The notes below the pieces were generated by a model that had not been told where the DNA came from, did not search any database, and saw only the letters and a program-made list of their open reading frames with translations. DNA of 64,000 nucleotides from Cryphonectria parasitica EP155. Its lineage: Eukaryota > Ascomycota > Sordariomycetes > Diaporthales > Cryphonectriaceae. The stretch covers positions 1,595,630 through 1,659,629 of the forward strand of contig NW_024468916.1 of assembly GCF_011745365.1 (NCBI RefSeq). The letters are read 5' to 3'. The stretch's first letter is position 1. The number at the start of each line of letters is the position of its first letter. Made by a program: the position numbers and the translations under genes. Shown in pieces: positions 10,413-22,404 of the stretch.

Positions 10413-13400
10413 ATGGATAACTGGGCATTGCCAGACGGTAACTTGGTCAAGTCATCCCAGCACCCTCTTGCCGCTCTGGGCATCACGCTGCACAACGAAT
10501 CCGACGCAGCGACATGCTTCGACGATTGGAGCTTCGGCCCATGGGTTCATGATTGCTCAAGGGGACTCGACTTTACATTGTTATTTGAAGAGAGCATTCT
10601 AGCTATTGTTCCGTCGTCTCTATCTGTTGTCTTTGCGTTCTTTCGAATAATGTCCATGAGAAAGAAGCAATCGGAGGATACCGTCAAGAGATCCGCCCTC
10701 AACGCCAGCAAGCAAGTAAGATAACCTTTCCTTCTTCCTTCTTCTTTTCTTTCTTTCCTTTCTTTTTGCCTTCTCTGCAGTAAAGTGACGAGCCTGTATC
10801 TAATTAGAACGCAGGCTATAATCTTTGCACTGGGCATTGTCCATGTGGTTATTCTTTTCACAAGTCTGAGGCTCCACGGTCCTTTCTACCACTGGAAGGT
10901 CGCATCTGCCGCACTGTCCATCCTGACTATTGGCCCCATGAGTATTCTGTCATATTATGAGCACACAAGGCAGCCGAGAACGTCACTCTTGCTCAACGCA
11001 TACCTCGCCCTGTCGCTATGCCTAGGAATCATTCGGGCGCGAACAGCCTGGCTGGTGTTTGGTAGCGATGCTTACACCCTCTTATTCACCATCAGCCTCG
11101 TCTTCACAATAGTTATTGCGAGTTTGGAGGTTGTGCCAAAGAAATACTCGCACACGGAAGAGCCGCAAGAGATCAGCCCCGAAGAGACAAGCGGCCTCTA
11201 CTCACTGGCGCTGGTATCGTGGCTCAATCCTCTGATCCGCCTAGGCAACCGAAAGATCCTCGATACGGAGGACCTGTATCCTCTCCACACCCAGCTCTCG
11301 GCGGCTGATGTGTCTAGAAACTTCAGCAAAAGATGGCAGGGCGACAAGGGCTCTGCATCGCGGCGATGGCTGCTGACCAAACTAGTCAGGTCCTTCTGGT
11401 ATTCTCTCCTCGTTCCTGTGCCGAGCCGTGCTGCTTTGCTCGTCTTCTCCATTTGTCAACCCTTCTTCATCCAGAGACTTGTCCGCTACCTGCAGAACGG
11501 TCCCTCTTCAGTCGCCCTTGGCGCCGGCGCCGACGACGACAACACCACCACCAAGCCCGTCCTGATCCTGGCTAGCATCTGCATATACGGCGGCATCGCT
11601 CTGTCGGTCACATCCTTCAACTACCTCAACAACCGCGCCTTCACCAAGATCCGCAGCGCGCTCGCAACCGCCGTCTTCCAAAAGTCCACCAGCCTCCAGT
11701 CCGCCCACCTGGACGCGGCAGTCTTGACCCTCATGAGCACAGACATAGAGCGCATCGACGAGGGCCTGCGGTCGTTCCACGAGATCTGGGCCAACACGAT
11801 CGAGGTGACCATTGCAGCTTGGCTGCTCCAGCAGCAGCTCGGCCCTGCCTTCCTGGCCCCCATCGGCGGTGTCGTGATCTGTGCGCTCCTGATGACCTGG
11901 ATCAGCAGTCTCGCCGGGCGGAGGATCGCCACGTGGACATCGCACACCGAGGGCAGGGTGACGCTGACGAGCGCGGTGGTGTCGAGCATGAAGCCCCTCA
12001 AGATCGCAGGTTTGACCGAGGCCGCGGCGACTTCACTGCAGGGCGCGAGGGAGCAGGAGATTGATGCTGGCACCTCCTACCGCATGATCACGGTATTTTC
12101 CATCGTCAACGCCTTTTCGCCGGAGTTTCTGGTCCCTGTGGCTACGTTTGTGCTGGCTGCTGGGCGGCGCCTGGACATGGCGCAGATTTTTGCGAGCTTG
12201 TCGTATCTGCGGCTGATCACTGCGCCCCTGAGCCAGCTGTTCCAGAGGGTACCGTTTATGATGACTGCGTTCACAAGCCTGAACCGTATTCAGGAGTTCC
12301 TGGACAGAGAGCAGCGCACAGACTACCGGTTGTTTGAGGGAACGTCGTCGCCGTCGTCGGTTCTTGACGGCGGGTCAGATGGTGCTGCGATCACGCTCGA
12401 CAAGCTGAGGGTGGGCTGGATGCAGGATAAGTGGCAGCTTCGTGACTTGAACCTGACCATTCCTAAATCCCAAATCACCATCATCACGGGGCCAGTGGCG
12501 TCTGGAAAGTCGACCTTGTGCAAAACGCTCCTAGGCGAAGCGACGTTTACACAAGGCACCGTCATGTTCCACCAGCAGCGCCGGCGGGTTGGATACTGTG
12601 ACCAGACAGCCTTCCTCGTAAACGGAACCATCAGGTCCAATATCATTGGGTTCGACGCCTTTGATGGCCTCCTATACGACCAAGTAGTAGACGCTGTCCT
12701 TCTCAAGGCTGACTTTCGAAACTTACCAAAGGGAGACGCGACTGAGATCGGCAGCGGAGGCGCCACTCTGAGCGGCGGTCAGAAGCAAAGGGTAGCCCTC
12801 GCGCGCGCTCTTTATTTGAACACGGACAGCTATATCTTGGATGATTTCACCGTAGGTCTAGACAGGCAGACTGCGGATGAGATCGTGAGACGCCTGTTGC
12901 GGCCGGGCGGCTTCCTCACACGCAGACGAGCTACCATCGTCTGGGCCACGCACTCCATCCGGTATCTGTCCCTGGCCCAGCGTGTGATCGCCCTGAGCAC
13001 AGATGGCAAGGTACTCCATCAAGGTGGCCCCGAGGAGGTGCTCCATGACCGACAGGTGACGATGAAATTAGGAGAGGACGAAGAAAAACAGGAGGACGAG
13101 GACAAGGCCCCCGCCGCTGAGAGCCACGAGGTCAAGGACGATCGCGGCAAGGACTCCTCTCGAGCGCTGAACGGAGCAGACATCTACATCCACTACTTCT
13201 CGGCCTTCGGAACGCCCCTGATCATCGCCGCCATCATCACAGGTCTGTTGTTCGGCTTCTTTGCAAACGCAGGCGCAGTATGGCTCAAGACATGGGCCGA
13301 GAACACCTTCGCCATCCCCAGCCCGCTCAGCCGCATCAACGCCTTCTATCTCGGCATCTACGCCGCCATCAACAGCCTGGCATTGACAAGCCTATGTGCA

Positions 13401-14924
13401 TATGTCGCCATCACTCTCGTCGGCATGGTTAGGACCTCAGGCTCTGTGCTCCACCGCCGCGCCGTCACCGCGCTGATGCACGCCCCGCTACGTTACCTCA
13501 CAAACACCGACGCCGGAGTGATTGTGAACTACTTCTCACAGGACATGAACCTCGTAGACACCGCCCTTCCGACCCTGGTTATGAACACCTTCGTAGTCGC
13601 ATGCCTGCTCCTCGGCCAGGCCGTCGTCATCACCATCGGTACGCCGCCGATCCTGCTCGCCTATCCTTTCGCTGCCGTTGCACTTGGTGCTGTCACCAGG
13701 TTCTACCTGCACACCTCGCGCCAACTGCGCCTTCTGGAGCTCGAGAACAAGTCACCCCTGTACGCCCAGTTCGCGGACGCTGTGCGTGGTATTGTTTCGA
13801 TCCGCGCGATGGGCTGGGTCGCGGCGTGTGCGGCGCAGAACCGCCAGCGCCTAGACGACGCGCTGAGGCCGTTGTACCTCCGGCAGGCTATGGGCATATG
13901 GCTCGGCCTTGTGATGAAGCTGGTGGTCGCGGCTGTCGCGGTGGCCTTTACAGTGCTGGCGGCAACACAAGGGCGCAGCGGGGGGCTCGTGGGCGCGGGG
14001 CTGGTGGCGCTCATGTCGTTTGGCGACTGGCTCAACACTGTCGTGCAGTGCTGGGTGCAGCTGGAAATGAGCCTGGGCGCCGTGAAGCGGTTGAAGGACT
14101 TTGGCGAGAAGGCAGGGAAGGAGGAAGAGGAGCGTGCTGGGGAGGACCTGAGACCCGACCAAGCGTGGCCGGCCAGAGGCCAGATCGTGATTGAGCGAGT
14201 GGATGCCTCGTATGCGGCGAAAGGCTACAGAGATGATGCGGAGGATGTTAGTCTGGCGCTGAGGGAGGTGTCGCTAAGGTTCTCTGCTGGCGAGAAGGTC
14301 GCAATTGTGGGGAGGACAGGCAGCGGAAAGTCCTCGCTGATCCTCTTGCTGCTGCGCCTGCTCGACCCGACTCCTGAGACAGAGAACAACATCAGTATCG
14401 ACGGCCTGCCACTCCGCCGTATCCACAGAGACACCCTCCGCCAGAGAATCATAGCCGTACCGCAGGACATGGTTTCGACGTTAGCGGCCGGTGAGACATT
14501 CAAACATGCTCTGGACCCGTACTCACAAGGTACAGAGGAGGACTGCCTGGCAGCTTTGGCAGATGTCGGCCTGCTCGAAACCGTTGAGGCTGCTGGAGGA
14601 ATTCACGCAAAGATTGGCAGGGAGATGCTGAGTCAGGGCCAGAGGCAGCTGTTCAGTCTGGCTGTTGCTGTCCTGCGTGCACGACTCCGCAACAAGAATG
14701 GTAGCCTCGGTGGCGTAGTACTGCTCGATGAGATCACAGCCAACGTAGACAAGAAGACGGAGAAGGCTATCATGAGGGTGATCGAGACCATCTTCAAGGG
14801 CTACACACTGGTGGCCGTGACGCATAGCCTTGAGTCTGTGGCGGGTTTTGATCGAGTTCTTGTGATGGCTGATGGGCGGGTGATCAAGGATGGCCCCCCC
14901 GAGCTGTCGGCTGAAGAGCCATGA
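10413..14924 (+). CDS. ABCC (MRP-type) full-size ABC transporter
   Basis: Two exons, 10413-10715 and 10815-14924, give 1470 residues. The chosen acceptor (at 10813-10814) keeps the frame; the earlier CAG at about 10780 would run into a stop. Layout: TMD0 (about 1-210) - TMD1 - NBD1 - linker - TMD2 - NBD2, the ABCC order. NBD1 has Walker A GPVASGKST (about 660), signature LSGGQKQR and Walker B YILDDF with Asp at the catalytic Glu position, the degenerate form usual for ABCC NBD1. NBD2 has Walker A GRTGSGKSS (about 1267), signature LSQGQRQ and a canonical VVLLDE. It probably exports organic anions, conjugates or toxins at the plasma or vacuolar membrane. A Glu/Asp/Lys-rich linker follows NBD1. 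Substrate unknown. Confidence 0.93.
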
Positions 14925-15183
14925 GGAACATATAGTCAGTGATGAGCGTGCACAAATGAGGAGCTGCATTCAGGGGACATTCAAGACCGTAAATCCCAGT
15001 GTTGTCCAAGGGACAAGGTGAGATAAGAGAGCAAAGATTCACGTTGATTACCGCCCGATTGATCTCTCACCCTTGAGCAAGGTACGGGCGTTGTGCGTAT
15101 CTGCGATCAAATTTTCCAGCGCCATTCGTCACTTCGTAGGTACCATACTCCGAATCATTAGGGTCATTCCGCTTGTCGTTCAG

Positions 15184-17021
15184 TCATCCATGGCGCCAGC
15201 CATACATCACGAAGCTAGTCCGCCGACGACTATTTGAAGAGCACCCTGGAGACAATTAGCGGACGGGATGAGGACGGAGGGCATCGGACCACTTACAGTC
15301 ACACCTACCCTGCACATCTCCAGCAATGTGAAGACCACAATAGCCAAGATTACAGACCGCGCAGGTCCGCTCTCTCGCTCTGATGCAGGAATGGCACTGT
15401 CAGGGAAGCGTCAGACTCCAACGTGAGCAAGAAGTTGTTAACAGTGAGGTCGTACCTGAATGCCACATTCCCAACAATCGCGATTTAGGTGGACCTGAGA
15501 AAGGAAAAGGCTTGTGTCAGCAGGTTTCCGTGTAACAGAGTTGCACACGATACAGGGACCGTCTCGTACCTCGTTTTTATTGAGGTTCTTAGTTGTGGCA
15601 GGACTCTTAGGCGCCAGAGTGTAGCACTTCTCGCACCACCACCTGCCGCAGGTCTGGCAGCATCGATTTTGGGCGCACCGGGCGCACCGGGCGATAAAGC
15701 GTTTTGGCTGCGTGTCACCCCCAAAGCCCTCCTGTGAGGATGCTGTCTGCGCACCATCTGGACACTTAGCCGCTCTGATGCTGGAGGAATGTACTGGCAG
15801 CGGCGCGAGCAAGGGGAAACGACATGTCTCGTCATCAGCGCCAGCGCCAGCGAAGTCGCCCCAGACGGTCCAGCCTTCGGGTGCAGAGCCACAGTTTGCA
15901 CAGCCACTCATAGAATGCACTGCGACGGTAGGCTCCCGCGACTGCTCAGGTGTGAGCGTTGGCCAAGCGGGAACGTTGGCGGCCATGTTGATCGTCCCGT
16001 ACGCAGGCGAGTTGGGGTGCGCTGGGCCTCGACATAGGACCGCGTCAAAAGAGATGACTCCTGCACAGGCCAGCATGGTCGAAGCCCATTCACCTTCGAT
16101 TGGGCGTGATAGAGTGGTGACTCCTTCCCTGGCGTACCACGCGTGAGTATCATCAATCTCAGTATCAACTTCAGTGCCGCGGCGCAGAGCCGCAGGGACT
16201 TCCTGGTCTGGCTGTCGCCAAGTGGACAGGACATCACTCTCGGTGTTCTCATGTGTTCTCATGTTGACTGGCAATAGCTTTGTTTTCTTCCCACCCAAGA
16301 TGTACAGTCCCTGCAGCTGTAGCGTATTTGCAGGTCTGCTAGAACTAATCAGCGCCCGGAGCATCGTGCAGAGCTTTTTCTCATCAAGATTTTTGACCCG
16401 GCGCAAGGATAAGATGCGCATAGGAATAGAAGAGTTAAACACGATGTCGTGTACCAGGCCCACCGTCACGGGCAGGCCGTCAAGAACAAGCGTGGAGACA
16501 TGGCGCAATAAGTCACGGCCGCGCAGTGCATTGAAAGCATCCCTCAACGGCGCACAGGGGCTGTTTCTATATAAGTAGGATCAGCATGCATCGCTGGAGA
16601 AGAGGAAAAGGGCAGACCTGCGCATGACATACTCGGGCTTCGGAACGGCCTCGTAAACTTGTAAGTCAACATTTCTCTCTGATATCTCTCTCACGTCGAC
16701 GTGCTGACGCTCTTGAGACTCGACGTGGAGGGACTTGATCGGGCCGAGGTCGAGACGGCGCACCACGTGTGGTGTCTGGCACACCAGGCCTTGGAGGGTC
16801 TTGGAAGTCGCCGCGAGATTCAGCGTGTCGGCGATGGGCAAGTAGTCAACAACGTGGGACAGTACGAGGGCGTTTGAGAGTATAGAGAGAACAGCAGCTG
16901 TCTCGATCCTCACCTCGCCTGGCAGAACATGTCCGTCGCCACCATGTTGCTCAAGGCTCAGGATCATGATCGCCAGCCTCGGAAGCCCCAGCTTCGGAGG
17001 GTTTTTTTCAACAGGGTTCAA
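15184..17021 (-). CDS. F-box-like, Cys-rich C-terminal protein of unknown function
   Basis: Four exons, read on the minus strand: 17021-16618, 16560-15456, 15396-15297 and 15245-15184, giving 556 residues. The N-terminus (residues about 45-75) resembles an F-box: a Leu-rich helix followed by YLPIADTLNLAATSKTLQGLV. A leucine-rich region follows (about 140-220), and the C-terminus has many CxxC pairs (CARCAQNRCCQTCGRWWCEKC, CWEC, CHSC, CAVC), suggesting zinc binding. This combination would fit a substrate adaptor of an SCF ubiquitin ligase, but that is inference. The last intron is chosen because its donor is GTAAGT and gives a CDWC pair; a donor 12 bases earlier would give a different short tail. 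Met19 (16967) is an alternative start. Confidence 0.7.
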
Positions 17022-18555
17022 GAAGTTTCCGTCAGATTAGTAAGTTTTGGCTCAAGCAAGGGAAAAACAGAGAAGTGGTGAGGAGCCTGAAGGATATCTC
17101 ATGGAAGAAAGAAAGAGGCTGAGGGCCATTGGAACTTTATAGTGGAAAGCCAAGGACGGGAAGGTGCAGTGTGACCACCAGTGATCAAGTAGGCTGCCGC
17201 TGTTATGGACAGGGGTGGATATGCTGTGTCGTATCTATCATAGTAGTCGTTTTGTTGCCATATTCAGAGCTCTAGGAGGACCCTCGCGTTCCGAACCCCT
17301 CCACTAGAAAGGCTCGATAAAGTTGAGGACACGGACGCTAGGGTATTGACACAGGCGGGATGTCACCTCGGTGAGACCCACGAAACTCCATACACAGTTT
17401 ACAGTAGCAGTAGCCTTGCGCGCCTAGATCAACAGTTTGCCTCTTGTTGGTCGTATCACTTTGACTTGGTGCCATTTATTTTTGTCAGTCTTGTCCATCA
17501 CCTTCTGAGCAGTGAGGGCTCTGTTTCCTTCTGTCAAAAGAGTGCACCATGAGATGTTTTTTGACCGCCTCATCAACCGCAGATCTCGGACACCTTTTTG
17601 ATAATGTTGTGCCTCCTCTGGCGTTGCATCTGCTGAGAAGACTGCTTCTGCAATAGACATGGCGTGGGGTGGCCCGGGCCTCTCGGATTGATTAATACTG
17701 CGGAGTAATCCTTGTGTGAGGCCAGCCACAGCTCGCATGACCAACAGGTGAACGTGAATGCTGTCGATGTTATTGGACCGCGCTTGGATTATTGATCAAA
17801 TTTGACTCCATGCAGAGTGAAGTGTTCTCGCCAAGAATAGTAAGAAGCACGGCAAAAGGCAGAAGAAATGTGGGATTGGCGGGCCGTACACCGTATCATC
17901 GCCCATCAGCGATAGTAATGCAGCAAGTGAGTGGTTAAAATGACAAAAGGGTTGATGCAGTGCAACACGGCGTGAGGCATGTGCTTGTTTTTTTCTTCTG
18001 ATTTCTGAAGTGCCAAGTGGATTGGCGGGTGGCCCGGTTTTACAAACGCGAGGATAGATAGGCCTGAAGGGTTTCAACGGCTGCTGAAACTTAGGGCTCT
18101 CGCCAAGCCTTACAAGCCGACCACGGGCCTGCGGGAGTAGCGTTCCATCTCCCCGCGTAATGCCTGCCGGCCACTGACACAGCGCCTGCAAGAGCCAAGA
18201 AAAGAGCGATGACGACTGCTCTTGGCCGCCTGCGCTGCTGCGCTGTTCCACTGCTTCACATGGAACTTCACAGAATTAGGGTAGTTTCCATCCCATCGAC
18301 GAAAGCTGACTGAGCAATTCAAGCCTTGCCACCAACACCTGAGATTGTAAACAACTGGTCACCACTCATGAATGGATGAGCACTCCAGAGGTTTCTGAAC
18401 ATGTTGAATTTATCATGACACTGCTTTGATATTACAGGGTACAGCGCAGACCTGCTGCCTCCTCGACCTCCTCATCGCCCACCCACACGCCCACCGCAAC
18501 CGATTAACAACAGTTGGGCATTTGCCCCGCCTCATTCCTCCGCATAACATATATC
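17022..18555. other. Intergenic: divergent promoters, F-box-like and UFD1-like genes
   Basis: About 1.5 kb with two minus-strand open stretches (17424-17744 and 17796-18251) that show no recognisable protein signature, so I treat them as chance. No tRNA or repeat is evident. Confidence 0.5.
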
Positions 18556-20868
18556 ATGGCGGATCAACCAATATCTCTGAGGTGGTCGGCCTCTTACAGC
18601 GTTGTTCCTTCTTCCGACCGGGCTGCCAGAGGTCTCGAGGGCGACAAGATCCGCCTGCCACAGACAGCCCTCGAGAACCTCCTTTCGGAGTCTGCCAAGC
18701 AGACGACCAACCTTGGTTCTGCCTACGATCCTTCGAACCCATATATACGCTCTGCTAGACCTGAATACTCCGATTCCTTGGCCGGATTTGTCGGCCAGCT
18801 GCCGAATCCTCTCATGTTCCGACTAGTCAATCCTATCAATGGGAACATGGTCTACGCAGGCATACGTGAATTTTCTGCCGAGGAGGGGGATGTTGCACTG
18901 AGTCCGTATCTCATCGAGGCTCTGGACATCAAAGAGGGCGTCGTCCGCTCAGGTGATGGCCATACTGAGCAGCAGCAGACCCTGGAGTCGACTGGATTCA
19001 ACGGGTCTGCAGATCAGCCACAAATACGAGTAGAGGCAAAGACATTACCGAAAGGAACATATGTCAGACTACGGCCGCTGGAGGCTGGGTACAACCCAGA
19101 CGACTGGAAGGCGCTCTTGGAACGGCACATGCGCGGCGCATTTACCACTTTGACCAAGGATGCGGTGCTGTCGGTTCGCGGTGTCAAGGGCGAGACCTTC
19201 CAGTTCCTGGTAGACAAGTTCGAACCCGAGGGCGATGGTATCTGTGTCGTGGACACAGACTTACAGGTCGACATCGAAGCCCTGAATGAGGAGCAGGCAC
19301 GCGAGACAGTGCGGCAGATCATGGCCAAGGCGCAGAGGGCGCCAGGAACTGCCGATGGAAGCTCGGCCGGTGGCCCAATCGATATATGGAAGCCATTGCA
19401 GGGTCAGGTGCTGGATGGAGAATACGTTGACTACGAGCTCGACTCGTGGGACAAGAGCCGGGACCTAGTGATCGAACTGAGCGGTATCCAGGACGGTGAC
19501 GAGATCGATCTCTTTGTCAGTCCTCATTCTGCCCGTTCTCGTGTTCCACCCCGGGACTCCGAACATGTCTTTGGCGAGCTGTCCACCCCGTTGCAGGGGA
19601 GCAAGGAGATTGTGCTCTCTGCGCGGAATGCGGAGTTGGACGGTGCAGATGGTCTGTGGATATCGGTCCACGGGTACTCCCCAGCGGAGGGTACTCCGCC
19701 TACGGCACGACCACGGCCTTTTATATTACGCGCGAGAGCTGCTTCGGATCATGATGTAGCAGGTAGTCCAGACGATGCGGTGGAACATCCAGCAGATGAA
19801 GAGCGGTGCAAGAACTGCCTCCAGTGGATACCAAAGCGCACCATGATGCTGCACGAGAACTTTTGTTTGCGCAATAATGTGGTATGCCCACACTGCAAGA
19901 ACGTGTTCCAGAAACGCTCTTTGGAATGGCAGAATCACTGGCACTGCGACTTTGGTGATGGATTCGGTAGCAGTGCTGTGAGCAAAGCCAAGCATGACGC
20001 GATATTCCACACACCACACGCTTGTCCTAGCTGCGGGCCAGAGCAGACATTTCCCTCTCTCCCTCTCCTGGCACGGCATCGCACAACCGTGTGCCCATCA
20101 AAACTCATCCTCTGCCAGTTCTGTCACCTGGAAGTGCCGCAGGAAGGCGACCCTGCCGACCCTGCGTCGGAGGCCGAGACAGCTATCACAGGTCTTACGC
20201 CCCACGAGCGGGTGGACGGTACCCGTACAACAGACTGCCACCTCTGCGGCAAGATCATCAGGCTCCGGGACATGCCAGCGCACATGGCGAATCACGAGCT
20301 CGACAAGAAATACCGCGAGGCACCACAGATCTGCCGCGACAAGCTCTGCGGACGAACCCTGTATGGTGTTGGGCCGCGAGGCCAGATAGGCGCAGGACTG
20401 CGCATGGGTCAGGGCCCCGGGAACGACCTCGGTCTCTGCTCCATCTGCTTCTCGCCTCTGTACGCTTCCATGCACGACCCCGAGGGCATGGCTATGCGGC
20501 GGAGGATCGAGCGGCGCTACCTCACGCAGCTGATGTCAGGATGTGGGAAGAGCTGGTGTGCCAACGAGTGGTGCAAGACGGGACGGAAGAATGTCGGTCT
20601 CGGGGCCAGGGCCGTGACGGGCGGCACGGCAGGGCTGATGGCCGAGGTGAAACCACTTGTGGCGGAGGTGGACGATAAGAGTAAACCCATGTTCTTTTGC
20701 GTGGACGAGGGAGGGCAGAAGCGGCGGATGGTGGCGGACGTGCTCGCCTCTGAGGGCCTCTGGGAGCTAGAGTGGTGCGTTGCTGCTGCTGAGTCTGAAG
20801 GGCCGAATCTCGACAAGGCGCGGGAATGGTTGAAGAACTGGGCCCCTATAAAGGGTATGCTAATGTAA
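18556..20868 (+). CDS. UFD1-like protein with zinc-finger and AZUL-like C-terminus
   Basis: Single exon of 770 residues from the ATG at 18556 (context ATCATGG). The N-terminal 200 residues carry the UFD1 double-psi barrel region (LPQTALENLL, NPLMFRLVNP, YAGIREFSAEEG, SPYLIEAL, VRLRPLEAGY), the part that in UFD1 works with CDC48/p97 and NPL4 to extract ubiquitinated proteins. From about residue 415 the protein is rich in Cys/His: CKNCLQW, CPHCKN, CPSCG, CQFCH, CHLCGK. Around residues 650-680 a segment RRYLTQLMSGCGKSWCANEW resembles the AZUL zinc finger of UBE3A-type E3 ligases. The canonical UFD1 is about 350 residues, so this is a longer paralogue-type architecture, found in other ascomycetes. 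It likely acts in ubiquitin-dependent degradation. Confidence 0.85.
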   Translation: MADQPISLRWSASYSVVPSSDRAARGLEGDKIRLPQTALENLLSESAKQTTNLGSAYDPSNPYIRSARPEYSDSLAGFVGQLPNPLMFRLVNPINGNMVYAGIREFSAEEGDVALSPYLIEALDIKEGVVRSGDGHTEQQQTLESTGFNGSADQPQIRVEAKTLPKGTYVRLRPLEAGYNPDDWKALLERHMRGAFTTLTKDAVLSVRGVKGETFQFLVDKFEPEGDGICVVDTDLQVDIEALNEEQARETVRQIMAKAQRAPGTADGSSAGGPIDIWKPLQGQVLDGEYVDYELDSWDKSRDLVIELSGIQDGDEIDLFVSPHSARSRVPPRDSEHVFGELSTPLQGSKEIVLSARNAELDGADGLWISVHGYSPAEGTPPTARPRPFILRARAASDHDVAGSPDDAVEHPADEERCKNCLQWIPKRTMMLHENFCLRNNVVCPHCKNVFQKRSLEWQNHWHCDFGDGFGSSAVSKAKHDAIFHTPHACPSCGPEQTFPSLPLLARHRTTVCPSKLILCQFCHLEVPQEGDPADPASEAETAITGLTPHERVDGTRTTDCHLCGKIIRLRDMPAHMANHELDKKYREAPQICRDKLCGRTLYGVGPRGQIGAGLRMGQGPGNDLGLCSICFSPLYASMHDPEGMAMRRRIERRYLTQLMSGCGKSWCANEWCKTGRKNVGLGARAVTGGTAGLMAEVKPLVAEVDDKSKPMFFCVDEGGQKRRMVADVLASEGLWELEWCVAAAESEGPNLDKAREWLKNWAPIKGMLM

Positions 20869-22404
20869 GGAATCTACTAGCATCGAAGTTGGAAATAGAT
20901 CAAGGTGATACCCAGGGCCGTAGTTGATAGAGATATAGACAAAGACGAAACTCAAGAAGTAGTAGTCAGAGAATTTGGGATTGATGACAATCTATATTGT
21001 AACCATCATGGCTTTCATCTGCATTCGAGCGAAGGAATGACTACCTCAGCTCGAAAGTATTTTGCACTTTCATTTCACGAAAAGTCCGCAAAGACCACAA
21101 CCCCACCCACTCATTTACACACACGCATCCTCCCTCGTCAACATCGTCATTCTGTACAGAGATATCGCTTGTACTTCAGCCTTGCTTTAGTGCTTGTCCT
21201 TCTGTTGGCCACATCATCAGTTAGCTTTCCTCGGGTCTAGAAATAGGAAAGAGGAACGACATGGCAAGGCCTAGTTTAAACGTACGCAGCAGGAGCAATT
21301 CGTGCCGCAATTCTGGCAAGTGCAGTTTGTACATCCACAGCCGGCTGGAGGCATACTGGTCCTTTCTTTCTGTATCGGTCGTAAGGCGTCTTGTGGTGAT
21401 AGTTTATTTTTCGTTTCCAGTGTATGGTCTTGTATGTTTAGCAGAGCAAACCTAGAAAAGCCATTCGAGAGGAGAATGGGACGAAGCAGAGGCTGCTATC
21501 TATGTCGGGTGCCGCCATTCATCCTACTATGAAACGTTCCGGAAACGGCTCAGAGATTCTGACCCTATTTGGCGGGATCTAAGCGTCATGGCACGACGAT
21601 GTATACATAACGGACGATGCGTGAAACCCCGTCCTAAAGGTTCTAACAAACGTAGCTGAATGGATGGGCTCATCGAGACACCGGGATAGATCCCATGTGA
21701 GATTGCGCTGGGACCGCTTGATTTGCCTTCACCAGCGTCATCCAGCGTTAATTAGGTGATCTTGGCTGCTATCTCTGAATTTATGGGCTACTTTAGAGAC
21801 GAGGGGGGCCGGCGCGCCTTGTTTCCTAGATCTAGGTTACATAGGAGGCGAAGCAATTGAGTGATGCTTGCAGTGCTTTTAGGATTTGGGCGGGAGGTTT
21901 TCCTTGGCCCAGTGGCTGCCTCTTGGGGCCAACGCGTTCGAGAAGAGCCTTTATGGAGCCAAAGGTTGAAAATTCAAAAGCAATCTCGATGAATATCATC
22001 CAAAGACTGTGGTAGTATAGCTAGGTCAGTACTATGAAGATGCTGAATGCGGTCGAAAATGGGGAGATGAGATGGGAATGTGTTTTGGGGATGCACAGGT
22101 CATTGCGGGGTATCCTCTGTAACTACCAACCAGGATCTGTAGCGGTAACGACCCTGAACGACAGGGGCTATAGGCTACTAGAAGACACCCTAGTCCCTGG
22201 AGCATGCTTTGAGTAGTGGGTGCCATCGTGCCGTAGTGACGTACCGTGGGGAAGGACTAGCACCTTTGAAAATTCTCCCGCGACCAACAACTGCTCCAAC
22301 ACCATGGCGACGACCTTGGCGACGATCTCGACTGCGCCCTGAGCCTTCACATCAATCGCATCCTCTGGCCACCCACGCAAAGCTCTCTCCTACCCACCCA
22401 CAAC
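20869..22404. other. Intergenic between UFD1-like gene and ARP6
   Basis: About 1.5 kb in tandem orientation. Only short chance ORFs are present, and no repeat or RNA gene is recognisable. The last 150 bases should hold the ARP6 promoter and 5' UTR. Confidence 0.5.

Noticed and set aside
10716..10780. Alternative intron of the ABC transporter ending at the CAG near 10780
   Set aside because: It would be followed at once by a TAA in frame; the acceptor at 10813-10814 keeps the frame.
17424..18322. Minus-strand frames that might form a gene between the F-box-like and UFD1-like genes
   Set aside because: No domain, no convincing splice sites and ordinary spacer composition.
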